From: Leptolyngbya sp. FACHB-8
Lineage (GTDB): Bacteria; Cyanobacteriota; Cyanobacteriia; Elainellales; Elainellaceae
NCBI RefSeq assembly: GCF_014695575.1
Contig: NZ_JACJOO010000040.1
Span: 1-64,000, forward strand
DNA length: 64,000 bases
Direction: 5' to 3'
Below the pieces are notes generated by a model, which saw only the letters and a list, made by a program, of their open reading frames with translations, made no database searches and was not told where the DNA came from. The translations under genes were made by a program, and so were the position numbers. Below, piece after piece: positions 34,299 to 41,621 of the stretch; the stretch's first letter is position 1, and each line of letters opens with the position of its first letter.

Positions 34299-34385
34299 AC
34301 TGGATTCAGGTTAAGGGCGTTTTCGAGTGCTGTGCGCAATGCATGGCACTCAAAAGGCCCATTTTTGCTTATCCCGCACTGAAGT
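34299..34385. repeat. Family D element, 87-bp form, degenerate
   Basis: The element contains GGTTAAGGGCGTTTTCGAGT and ends GCTTATCCCGCACTGAAGT, matching the ends of the 59201-59322 copy. Only one worn hairpin lies inside. Its length equals the 55634-55720 copy. Confidence 0.7.
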
Positions 34386-34424
34386 TAGTCCAAAGCGAGA
34401 ACTACTGAGTTTTAAAATTACCCC

Positions 34425-34453
34425 TTGACAAAAAAGAGGCAAAACTGTAACAA
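34425..34453 (+). promoter_or_regulatory. Promoter-like -35/-10 pair upstream of the DUF4278 gene
   Basis: TTGACA (34425-34430, a perfect -35 box) is followed after 17 nt by TAACAA (34448-34453), a modest -10. This predicts a 5' leader of about 115 nt. It is the clearest sigma-70-type promoter in the window. Confidence 0.6.
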
Positions 34454-34575
34454 TAGATACAGAAATAAATCGTTCATCTCTTTGCCAAACAACTTGGCAG
34501 AAGAGACGGAAGTAGGGAAGCCCCGAAGGAACGCGCCTCCAAACTACTCTTCAAGACTGAAGCGAGGCGGACGTT

Positions 34576-35049
34576 ATGCAACTCAATTATCGTGGTATCA
34601 AGTACGAAGCCAATTCTCCTGTCGTTAATCTGAATAACAGCAATCCAGCAGATGCTACTCTGCGATATCGTGGCAACGCTTACGACACGAATTTGCCTGT
34701 TGTTGCTCAAGCTAAAGTAGAAGCAGCAGATGCTACTCTTCAGTATCGTGGCAATACTTACAACGCAGCTCTACCGACCATTGCTCAACCTAGCGCAGAA
34801 TCTGTAGCAAGCTCTGTGGTGGAAGCTGATCCTGCTCCTGTTGCAGCTGTTTCTGGCGATCGCGCCCGCTCACTGATGATGAACCACCACCGTCAGGTCA
34901 AGCAACGTCAGCAAGTTATGCTGTCCCGTCTGGCTACTAGCATTGGGCTAGATGGTAGCGAAACGGCGAAGTACTGGAACCATATTCAAGGCAAGGTTCA
35001 CCCCAGTTTCTGGGCAACCTATGATCGCAGCCACGCAGCAAGCAGCTGA
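34576..35049 (+). CDS. DUF4278 protein with three YRG repeats
   Basis: The 157-residue protein has three copies of a YRGxxY unit: YRGIKY (residues 5-10), YRGNAY (about 32-37) and YRGNTY (about 57-62). The spacers are similar and contain ADATL(R/Q). An Ala/Pro linker and a helical C-terminal part follow. DUF4278 units are widespread in cyanobacteria, and their role is not known to me. A strong promoter lies upstream, GAGG stands about 9 nt before the ATG, and an intrinsic terminator follows. It is therefore probably an abundant monocistronic message. A stress or light response would be plausible but is inference. Confidence 0.8.
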   Translation: MQLNYRGIKYEANSPVVNLNNSNPADATLRYRGNAYDTNLPVVAQAKVEAADATLQYRGNTYNAALPTIAQPSAESVASSVVEADPAPVAAVSGDRARSLMMNHHRQVKQRQQVMLSRLATSIGLDGSETAKYWNHIQGKVHPSFWATYDRSHAASS

Positions 35050-35125
35050 TTCATGCATCCACAGACCAACGCATCTTTGAACCCTAAGTCATAGTCATCT
35101 CTGGACAAAAGGTTCTCTTTAAGAA

Positions 35126-35153
35126 AAAGGCACTCCATTAGGGTGCCTTTTTT
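35126..35153 (+). terminator. Intrinsic terminator of the DUF4278 gene
   Basis: AAAGGCAC pairs with GTGCCTTT and runs into TTTTTT, about 77 bp after the stop. Confidence 0.8.
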
Positions 35154-35203
35154 ATTGCGTCTTGCATGTTCTCAGCTTCTATCGCGCTACGCGTTTAGAC
35201 AAT

Positions 35204-35266
35204 ACCTGTCATTCTTTTTATGGGAGTGGTGGCTTCGCCGCCACTCCCATAAAAAGAATGACAGGT
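35204..35266. repeat. Hairpin, 30-bp arms with one mismatch, loop TTC
   Basis: Arms 35204-35233 and 35237-35266 begin ACCTGTCATTCTTTTTATGG. The tip GGCTTCGCC resembles the hairpins at 141-187 and 26412-26464. Confidence 0.85.
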
Positions 35267-35532
35267 TGCTTATTTGTGATCCTGAGGAATAACAAGAGGG
35301 AGGGGCAAAATTACGGGGTTTCAAAGTTGAGCTTTCGCCCTCAACAATAAAATCTCGTAGTCATACTTATTCCGAAAAGGTTTAGAAAACGGCATAGTGC
35401 TAAAAGCAGGCAAAACGCATCAATAATGCTGCTCCTGACACTATGTTTGGCCGTGACATATGAGTTTCACGGCCAGACATACTGCCTTGATATACCCCTC
35501 TTTGGTGCTTAATTTATTTTTCAGGCTGCATC

Positions 35533-36087
35533 ATGACCCTACAATTAGAGCGACGATATCGCCGGTCTCGGAAGTTTTTCTGTGCGAATTTCAATTCCTA
35601 TGGTTTCTCTCAAGTAGAGCTACTTGTAACGCTGGCAGTAATGACTCTGCTAGTTTCTATACTTGTTCCCTCGTGGTTGGGGTTGATGACGGGGCAGACC
35701 CTAAATCATGCTCAAGATGGTGTATTTCAGACAATGCGAGCTGCTCAGGTACAAGCCAAAACTAACCATGCAGCGTGGCAAGCCAGCTTTCGAGATACTC
35801 CTCAGGGCATCCAAGCAGCAGCTCACCCCGTCAATGCAGAACCGACCCAAATCCCCTGGGAAACTCTCAGTTCCGGTGCCCAAATCGATGCTGCAATGAC
35901 GACCCTTTTGCAAACCGCTGGAACTTACCAGATCCGCTTTACTGCGCAAGGTGGAGTGAGTGGCCAGATGGGCCGGATGACGCTGCGGCGAGGCGATCGC
36001 ACCTCCAGACGCTGTGTATTCTCATCTAGCCTTCTGGGTGCTCTACGTACAGCCCGTAACGAGGAGTGTAATCGAAATTTGCAATAG
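35533..36087 (+). CDS. Orphan type IV pilin-like protein (GspH/FimT type)
   Basis: The 184-residue protein has a class III (prepilin) signal. A basic leader ends in YG, then FSQVELLVTLAVMTLLVS with the conserved Glu at mature position +5 and a hydrophobic helix. Prepilin peptidase should cut between Gly and Phe. The C-terminal part is a GspH/FimT-like domain with two cysteines near the end. No other pilus gene is nearby. It may be a minor pilin of the type IV machinery used for motility or DNA uptake, encoded elsewhere. The start ATG 35533 gives an unusually long 28-residue leader. Confidence 0.8.
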   Translation: MTLQLERRYRRSRKFFCANFNSYGFSQVELLVTLAVMTLLVSILVPSWLGLMTGQTLNHAQDGVFQTMRAAQVQAKTNHAAWQASFRDTPQGIQAAAHPVNAEPTQIPWETLSSGAQIDAAMTTLLQTAGTYQIRFTAQGGVSGQMGRMTLRRGDRTSRRCVFSSSLLGALRTARNEECNRNLQ

Positions 36088-36151
36088 GGCACCTGGCGAT
36101 AGCCTTGCGCATGAAACGCGTTTTCTATGAATTGATACAGCGCTCAGAACC

Positions 36152-36208
36152 GGGCAGTCTGTTTTTGAAAAGCCGCGCTCCGCAAAGCTTTTCAAAAACA
36201 GACTGCCC
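36152..36208. repeat. Perfect hairpin, 22-bp arms
   Basis: Arms 36152-36173 and 36187-36208, beginning GGGCAGTCTGTTTTTG, enclose a 13-base loop. It lies in the convergent gap between the pseudopilin and the methyltransferase. Confidence 0.8.
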
Positions 36209-36252
36209 TAACTAACGTAACACCAGCAATAAGTGCAAGTCTGCGAATGCAT

Positions 36253-37470
36253 TTAAGGGATTTGGAATCCGCGCAGTTTTCGCTGTTCCTCCTGCAGCCC
36301 TTTGCCTTGTAAGAGAACTCCGAAGTTCCCCAATCCCATTGGGTCAATTAATCCGTGGAGTGCTTCTCGCCGTGCCAGAAGGTCAGATAGGGTAAACGAT
36401 TCACTAAAACTGCGGTTGGATAACTCGGCAATGCGATCGCCCATGCCTAATGCCATCAAAAATAGCCCCTGTTGTGTAAACCCAAGAGATTCTAGCCCAC
36501 ACTTCTCTCCTTGCTTTTCCAAAGCTGTGAAGTTGACGTGGGCTGTAATATCCTGGCTACCAACGTGGATGAAGGGATTGTCGTGGTGGTGATGCTGAAA
36601 ATAGCACTGAAGTGTTCCTGCACGACGGCTGGGAAGGTAGAAACGCTGAGCCGGATACCCATAGTCAATAGTGAGCACATAGCCTTGCCGCAGCCTTTGA
36701 GCTACAGTTGTAAGCCAATCTAGTGAAGCTAAGTTAACTTCAGTGCTGTAGCCATCGGGGTAGGGGGGCGTTGTTAAGGAGATGCCACTCAGCTGAAGAT
36801 AAGTTTCTACCTCGGGGGTGGAGAGGGGGGCGATCGCCTCTCCAAAAACACCCTCCTCAGCTTTCTCCGACTTCACGACAAAAATTTCCTGCAACGCTCC
36901 GTCTTTCAGGATGATCCGATGCACCGGAAACGCATCGACCAGCTCGTTGGAGAAGAAACATCCTACGACTGAGTCAAGTGGAATTTCATCCCAAGTACGC
37001 CAGTGCAGGCGGTCAAACTCTAACAGATTGCTCATTTGTTGCTGTTGGAGTTGACGCAGGGCAGGAGAAGCCTCCACCACAATGTACTCCAGCGCATCGA
37101 AGCAGGCATCATGGTGGCGGTGCAGATACCGCAACACATCCCGCACCAGTAATCCTTGTCCGGCTCCCATTTCTACCAGGGTGAAGGGTTGGGGGAAACC
37201 GAGTAACCGCCACATCTCGGCAAACTGTTCGGCTAACAACTCACCAAAGTCGGACCCTAGGTGAGGAGCGGTATAGAAATCTCCTTCTTTGCCAATGTTG
37301 ACCCGGTTGGTAGCGTAGTATCCGTACTCTGGGTCATAGAGGGCCAGATTCATAAACTCTGTAAAGGGAATTCTTCCTTGGGGCTGTGCAGCGATGTGTT
37401 GAGCAATGCGATCGCACAACAATGGATGACTCTGGTCAGCTTCTAACCCCTGCTTATCTTGCATATCCAT
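36253..37470 (-). CDS. MidA/NDUFAF7-family SAM-dependent methyltransferase
   Basis: The product is 405 aa from ATG 37470. A second ATG two codons on (37464) has better spacing from AGGA, so either may be used. Family features are IPFTEFMNLALYDPEYGYY, EGDFYTAPHLGSDFGELLAEQF and the SAM-binding LVEMGAGQGLL. The mitochondrial relative NDUFAF7 methylates an arginine of complex I subunit NDUFS2. A matching role at the cyanobacterial NDH-1 complex is tempting, but nothing here proves it. It stands alone. Confidence 0.85.
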   Translation of the reverse strand: MDMQDKQGLEADQSHPLLCDRIAQHIAAQPQGRIPFTEFMNLALYDPEYGYYATNRVNIGKEGDFYTAPHLGSDFGELLAEQFAEMWRLLGFPQPFTLVEMGAGQGLLVRDVLRYLHRHHDACFDALEYIVVEASPALRQLQQQQMSNLLEFDRLHWRTWDEIPLDSVVGCFFSNELVDAFPVHRIILKDGALQEIFVVKSEKAEEGVFGEAIAPLSTPEVETYLQLSGISLTTPPYPDGYSTEVNLASLDWLTTVAQRLRQGYVLTIDYGYPAQRFYLPSRRAGTLQCYFQHHHHDNPFIHVGSQDITAHVNFTALEKQGEKCGLESLGFTQQGLFLMALGMGDRIAELSNRSFSESFTLSDLLARREALHGLIDPMGLGNFGVLLQGKGLQEEQRKLRGFQIP

Positions 37471-37635
37471 CAATCCTGGTCATTAACTTCATATCTTGCC
37501 CTAAAAGCTAGAACTCGGCAGTGCCAGTACAAAGCGGAAGCAATCCCAGAGTTCTGCTTTTAGGACAGTAAGGTACAGGATGTGAGTAAGCCCTGATGTA
37601 TAGGCCCAAGGCATTGTCACCTTCTCCAAAGTTAT

Positions 37636-37653
37636 GTTAAGTTCTATTACAGA
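37636..37653 (+). promoter_or_regulatory. HLR1-like direct repeat upstream of hli
   Basis: GTTAAGTT (37636-37643) and ATTACAGA (37646-37653) are spaced by two bases. Each matches six of eight positions of the high-light regulatory element (G/T)TTACA(T/A)(T/A), the site of the response regulator RpaB. It is 32 bp before the hli start. The match is imperfect, so RpaB control is a proposal. Confidence 0.4.
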
Positions 37654-37684
37654 ACCGATACCTAAGTACTGAGGTTATTGAGCC

Positions 37685-37828
37685 ATGGAAAATCAAGGAA
37701 CAAAGTTTGGTTTCACTCAGTTCGCTGAAACCTGGAACGGTCGTCTGGCTATGCTTGGCTTTGTAATTGGAATTGCCACCGAATTGCTTACCGGGCAAGG
37801 CATTCTGTCCCAACTGGGTCTCATGTAA
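37685..37828 (+). CDS. High-light-inducible one-helix protein (Hli/Scp)
   Basis: The 47-residue protein has the chlorophyll-binding helix ETWNGRLAMLGFVIGIATE (residues 15-33), carrying the ExxNGRxAMxGF motif of the light-harvesting superfamily. Hli proteins sit in the thylakoid membrane, pair up, bind chlorophyll and carotenoid, and protect photosystem assembly intermediates. The N-terminus is short (MENQGTKFGFTQFA). An HLR1-like site lies upstream and an intrinsic terminator follows about 34 bp after the stop, so it is monocistronic. Confidence 0.92.
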   Translation: MENQGTKFGFTQFAETWNGRLAMLGFVIGIATELLTGQGILSQLGLM

Positions 37829-37861
37829 TTTTGTATCTCTCGAATATCTCATCTAAGTTGT

Positions 37862-37888
37862 AAAAAGCACCCAATCGGGTGCTTTTTT
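37862..37888 (+). terminator. Intrinsic terminator of hli
   Basis: AAAAAGCACCC pairs with GGGTGCTTTTTT, ending in a T-run. Confidence 0.88.
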
Positions 37889-37904
37889 CTGCTGTATGCA
37901 TTGC

Positions 37905-37990
37905 TTATAGCCTTTCCCAATCTGGTGAGGTACGAGAGATGGTTGTGGAAGTTTGTTCCACATCATCTCTCGTACCTCACCAAACCGAGA
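37905..37990. repeat. Family C element, copy 3
   Basis: TGGTGAGGTACGAGAGATGG pairs with the run ending at 37982 (one mismatch) around loop AGTTTGT. The arm sequence matches the 7774 copy in its GGTGAGRTACGAGARATG core. The preceding TATAGCCTTTCCCAATC matches the 32510 copy. Confidence 0.8.
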
Positions 37991-38036
37991 AATCTCGTAA
38001 ATGGCTTTGATAAAGCGTGTTTCCTCTGCGGTAGCT

Positions 38037-38996
38037 TTACTCAGCCGTGCTACTCAGACGATGTTTTAATTGAACCCATGCCTGACGCATAGACCAGAAC
38101 TTGCTGGCTTCCATCTCCGCGATCGTTTTGTGGGCCTGATCCAGTTGTTGACGTACCTGAGCGAGTTCCTGTGCAAGTTCTTGCTTGAGAGCCAGATATT
38201 TGCCGTCCTGTTGACCGATCGCCTTCTCCAAATTCCGCCGCATGGGCTCATAGGTCTTCTCAAGAGCAGGAGCCGCTTCAATGTAACCCATTCGCTCCAG
38301 AGCAGAACCGTGGCGAGCCAGAAAAGTCTCTAGCATCTCATCGGTAAAGCGGTCTTGCCACTGCCCAGAAGTACCTTTGCGGAAGAAGGGATGTAAAGGT
38401 GTTTTTCCCTGTTGCTTGTACCAGGCCTCCTCCCGCTTCTTCAAATTTTGAAAATCACAGGCTTCGATCGTGAAATTCACCCGCTCCATATCGATAGGAA
38501 GCCCTGCAAATTCTAAACAGCGCAGAAATTGTGTCTGCGTATCTGCCTTCATATCTTCGTAGCGTAACAGCAAGAATTTTTCGGGAGCGTTGTCCAGCCA
38601 GGAATGAACATGGTCGCTCCACGTAGAGAACGGATCTAGCTGATCAGCATTAAACGCTTTGACGTAGTCTCTAAAAGACATCCCGTCGGGGATGCGTTTC
38701 CGGCTCTGCATATGAAAGTAGTAGGAAACGGCTACATCCCGACCGTCTCGCACAATATAGATGACGCGGGGGTACTCTGGGCGGTAGGGTTCGTGACTTT
38801 TAATGTATCGGGGGGCCTTCAATGCCGCCAGTTCAGCCGGATTTTTATAAATGTCTGGAATGATCTCGGAAATATTAGGAGTTTCCTCACCAGAGAGGTA
38901 ATGCCCAAAGAGGTATCGGAGCCAGGTGTTTCCTGATTTAGGATAAGACACCAGAAACAGGTCATCTGGCAGCGTGTCGATCCGAACGTTTTCCAT
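38037..38996 (-). CDS. Sulfotransferase-domain protein with C-terminal coiled coil
   Basis: The 319-residue protein carries the PAPS-binding motifs of cytosolic-type sulfotransferases: YPKSGNTW near residue 18 (5'-phosphosulfate loop), IYIVRDGRDVAVSYY (3'-phosphate binding) and KGTSGQWQDRFT. A region near 260-300 looks coiled coil, with many Gln and Glu. It would transfer sulfate from PAPS to a hydroxyl of a small molecule or polysaccharide. The acceptor is unknown. Such genes often serve the sulfated exopolysaccharide or glycolipid of cyanobacteria. It is convergent with hli across a family C hairpin. Confidence 0.85.
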   Translation of the reverse strand: MENVRIDTLPDDLFLVSYPKSGNTWLRYLFGHYLSGEETPNISEIIPDIYKNPAELAALKAPRYIKSHEPYRPEYPRVIYIVRDGRDVAVSYYFHMQSRKRIPDGMSFRDYVKAFNADQLDPFSTWSDHVHSWLDNAPEKFLLLRYEDMKADTQTQFLRCLEFAGLPIDMERVNFTIEACDFQNLKKREEAWYKQQGKTPLHPFFRKGTSGQWQDRFTDEMLETFLARHGSALERMGYIEAAPALEKTYEPMRRNLEKAIGQQDGKYLALKQELAQELAQVRQQLDQAHKTIAEMEASKFWSMRQAWVQLKHRLSSTAE

Positions 38997-39084
38997 AAAC
39001 CGCGTTTAACAAACCTTAAAAGATGTTATCAAGTTCAGGTCACGAGTTACCGACCTGTCATTAAACTGAGGACAATTTCCCGCC

Positions 39085-39588
39085 ATGAGCGACAACCACG
39101 ACCTTAGAGAAGCAAAATCCGCTTCGACGCTTCAACGGGTTCGTACGATCAGCCACCTGCTTGACAATGCCCTTCCTGTCCCTGGTACCCGTTATCGGGT
39201 TGGTCTCGATCCTTTTCTCGGATTGATCCCCGGTGGTGGTGACACCATTGGAGCCGTTCTGTCTGCTTACATCGTCCTGGAGGCATTACAGTTACGGCTG
39301 CCCCGTGAAACTCTCATCCGGATGGTCACAAATTTATTAACAGATAGTGTGCTCGGTGTGATTCCCTTTGTTGGAGATTTGTTTGATTTTGGCTGGAAAG
39401 CCAATAGCCGTAACGTTGCTTTGCTAGAAAAACATCTGGCGAATCCGACAGGTGCTCGCCCTGCCGATCGCTGGTTTATTATCCTTATGACGTTAGTCGT
39501 CATCGGGATTGTTGTGGGGTTTGCGATTCTAGTGGGCCTCGTTTTCAAGTTTCTCCTGGGTCTCCTACTCACCCCATCTGTGGGTTGA
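39085..39588 (+). CDS. DUF4112 membrane protein
   Basis: The 167-residue protein has the conserved block RYRVGLDPFLGLIPGGGDTIGAVLSAY (about 32-58). TDSVLGVIPFVGDLFDFGWKAN (about 91-112) follows, then a strong C-terminal membrane segment (about 130-160). This is the DUF4112 family, found widely in bacteria. The two Pro/Gly-rich blocks look like re-entrant or hairpin membrane pieces. Function is unknown. It is divergent from the sulfotransferase gene. Confidence 0.85.
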   Translation: MSDNHDLREAKSASTLQRVRTISHLLDNALPVPGTRYRVGLDPFLGLIPGGGDTIGAVLSAYIVLEALQLRLPRETLIRMVTNLLTDSVLGVIPFVGDLFDFGWKANSRNVALLEKHLANPTGARPADRWFIILMTLVVIGIVVGFAILVGLVFKFLLGLLLTPSVG

Positions 39589-39684
39589 TAGCTGCCGATC
39601 AGGAAAGAACCAACCTCCTACACAGAAATAAACAGCTCTACTGGTCGTGGGATAATAGTTCGGCTGTTTCCTTGGGTTAGTGGC

Positions 39685-40728
39685 ATGGTAGAAGCGACGC
39701 GGTTCACCACCGATGTGATGAATAGCGGAACACTGGTCGATTTAACGTTTCAGTTGCCCGACCCCGAAGACGAAGATATTTCTCAAGCCGAGTTTGAACG
39801 GTTGATCGAAACGGCCTGGCAAGTGTGCGATCGCTTCGACTTGCAAACTGACATCTGGCGCGGGCGAATTTTGCGGGCCGTGCGCGATCGCGAAAAGCGG
39901 GGCGGTGAAGGCAATGGTCAAGGATTTCTCAAGTGGCTGCAAGAACGAGAAATTAGCAAGAGCCACGCGTACAACTTGATGGATCTGGCAGGAAGTGCCG
40001 ATTTGTTGCTGTCAGAAGGCGTGCTGGAACCGGAGGACGTGAATCAGTTCACCAAACGGGCTTTTGTCGAGACGGCTCAGGCAGCCCCGGAGGTGCAAAA
40101 AATGATCGGGGATGCGGCTCAAAAGGGCGATCGCATCACCCGCCGCGAAGTCCGCCAGCTAGCGGATGAGTGGACTGCCATGACTTCTGAGCTGCTGCCC
40201 GAGGAGGTTCGCGAGAAAGCCGCTAACAACACCATTCCTACCCGCTATCTGGCTCCTCTGGTACGAGAACTCGAAAAGCTGCCCGAAAGCCACCAGGAGC
40301 AACTTAAGGGAGAGGTTGCCGAAAATCCCGATGTAGATACTATTAAGCAAGCCACCGCTGAGGCGAAATTCCTGGCGAAATACATCAATGCTGCCACGGA
40401 GGTACAAGCCCTCAATCGGGAGGGAATGGACCTGGAGCAAGCCCTGGAGGAAGCGCTGCGGGTTGGCTGCTTGAGTGCGACGGCCGATCTTGTAAGTCAG
40501 GCATCGCAGTTGGAGCAGATGATCGCTCGCTTATTCACCACCTGGAAGCGAATCAACAGCCTTTCCGAACGGGTTTATTTAGACAGTGGCTCCAGTACCC
40601 CTCAATTACGATCGCTCCTTGCCTACCTGGAACCGCTGACTGGCGATACCCTGGAGATACAATTGGGCGAACCAGGCAGTAGTTTTTGCCGAACCATTCG
40701 CCTAAAAATCATGGCTGAGGATGAATAA
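39685..40728 (+). CDS. Conserved protein of unknown function coupled to rnc
   Basis: The 347-residue soluble protein is acidic and mainly helical. A central block (about 95-170, with SKSHAYNLMDLAGSADLL and GDRITRREVRQLADEW) looks like helix-turn-helix modules as in ParB/KorB-type DNA-binding proteins. The C-terminal 60 residues may form a small beta domain. It ends only 6 nt before rnc, so the two are almost certainly cotranscribed. A role in nucleic-acid binding or RNA processing is suggested by this coupling, but it is inference. The start ATG at 39685 has no strong Shine-Dalgarno sequence. Confidence 0.72.
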   Translation: MVEATRFTTDVMNSGTLVDLTFQLPDPEDEDISQAEFERLIETAWQVCDRFDLQTDIWRGRILRAVRDREKRGGEGNGQGFLKWLQEREISKSHAYNLMDLAGSADLLLSEGVLEPEDVNQFTKRAFVETAQAAPEVQKMIGDAAQKGDRITRREVRQLADEWTAMTSELLPEEVREKAANNTIPTRYLAPLVRELEKLPESHQEQLKGEVAENPDVDTIKQATAEAKFLAKYINAATEVQALNREGMDLEQALEEALRVGCLSATADLVSQASQLEQMIARLFTTWKRINSLSERVYLDSGSSTPQLRSLLAYLEPLTGDTLEIQLGEPGSSFCRTIRLKIMAEDE

Positions 40729-40734
40729 AGGGGT

Positions 40735-41451
40735 ATGGCGTTCAGTTCGCCCTATCGAGAAGCACAACTTCAACAGTTCATTCGCAAATTGGGCTTTACC
40801 GCCCAACCCAAAATTGACTGGCTTTTGCTGGATCAAGCACTGACTCACCCCAGTGCTGATCCTGCCCGTAATTACGAACGCTTAGAGTTTTTGGGAGATG
40901 CAGCCCTGAAGCTCACAGTCTCCCGCTTTCTATATGACCATCTGCCGACTGCGACCGAGGGAGAGATGTCGGTCTTGCGGGATGTGTTGGTGAGCGATCG
41001 CATGCTTGCTCAGATTGGCGGTCGTTATGGCCTGGATCGCTACCTGCTCCTGGGAAATGCCATTCTCGGTGATGTTAGTGGACGAGATAGCCGCATTGCT
41101 CAAGCGTTAGAGGCTGTTTTAGGGGTTTTATACTTAGCAGAGCCAAAGTTAAGCCTAATTTCAATCTGGCTGGATCCTCATCTCCAAAAAATGGTTTCAG
41201 TCATTCAAAACGATCCAGCTCTGATGAATTACAAGGGGGCACTCCAGGAACTTACCCAGCGAGATTTTCAAGTCCTACCGGACTACCACATTACTGAAGT
41301 TTTTCACTCAGCTACTCAGGCTGAACGTTTCATTGCGGAAGTGTGGATTGCGGGTCAATGCCGAGGACGTGGCACTGGCTCGTCGAAGAAAATGGCTGAA
41401 CAGGCTGCTGCTCAGGAAGCATTCCTGGCACTTCATCGGCAGTCTCTATAG
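40735..41451 (+). CDS. rnc: Ribonuclease III
   Basis: The 238-residue enzyme cuts double-stranded RNA in rRNA processing and mRNA decay. The signature is ERLEFLGDAALKL (about residues 42-54). The second metal-site glutamate lies in QALEAVLGVLYL. The C-terminal double-stranded RNA-binding domain spans about 165-238, ending GSSKKMAEQAAAQEAFLAL. AAGGGGT directly precedes the ATG. The last codons and the stop lie inside the TATAGCGCT end of a family B hairpin element. The 3' end of this mRNA is therefore a long hairpin, itself a possible RNase III substrate. Confidence 0.94.
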   Translation: MAFSSPYREAQLQQFIRKLGFTAQPKIDWLLLDQALTHPSADPARNYERLEFLGDAALKLTVSRFLYDHLPTATEGEMSVLRDVLVSDRMLAQIGGRYGLDRYLLLGNAILGDVSGRDSRIAQALEAVLGVLYLAEPKLSLISIWLDPHLQKMVSVIQNDPALMNYKGALQELTQRDFQVLPDYHITEVFHSATQAERFIAEVWIAGQCRGRGTGSSKKMAEQAAAQEAFLALHRQSL

Positions 41452-41545
41452 CGCTTTGCCCGTTGATTCAATACAGTGGTGTAGGCCGTGAAGCGCCCTA
41501 TACCCCTGTTTTTGTACTTAACGCGGTTGCACGTCACGATATAGC
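41447..41545. repeat. Family B element overlapping the rnc stop codon
   Basis: It starts TATAGCGCTTTGCCCGTTGA inside the last codons of rnc and ends CACGATATAGC. GTTGATTCAATAC and GTACTTAACGCG are the inner repeats also seen at 11524-11620. The central stem is degenerate. Confidence 0.75.
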
Positions 41546-41556
41546 TTGAGTGTGGT

Positions 41557-41609
41557 TTTCCAAGCAAAAGGGATGGTGAGTCTGACTCACCATCCCTTTT
41601 GCTTGGAAA
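41557..41609. terminator. Perfect 25-bp-arm hairpin between rnc and the RNB gene
   Basis: Arms 41557-41581 and 41585-41609 enclose CTG. The stem begins TTTCCAAGCAAAAGG and lies 12 bp from the minus-strand stop at 41622. Placed between convergent genes, it could stop transcription from both sides. Confidence 0.75.
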
Positions 41610-41621
41610 GCCTTTGTGCGA

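Larger units (their letters stand above)
34239..34575. other. Gap with a family D element and the promoter/leader of the DUF4278 gene
   Basis: It holds a short family D copy (34299-34385), a strong promoter-like pair (34425-34453) and a leader of about 115 nt. No other gene was seen. Confidence 0.6.
35050..35532. other. Gap with the DUF4278 terminator and a long hairpin
   Basis: It holds the terminator at 35126-35153 and the 30-bp-arm hairpin at 35204-35266. The remainder is AT-rich and carries the pseudopilin leader. No accepted gene. Confidence 0.55.
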
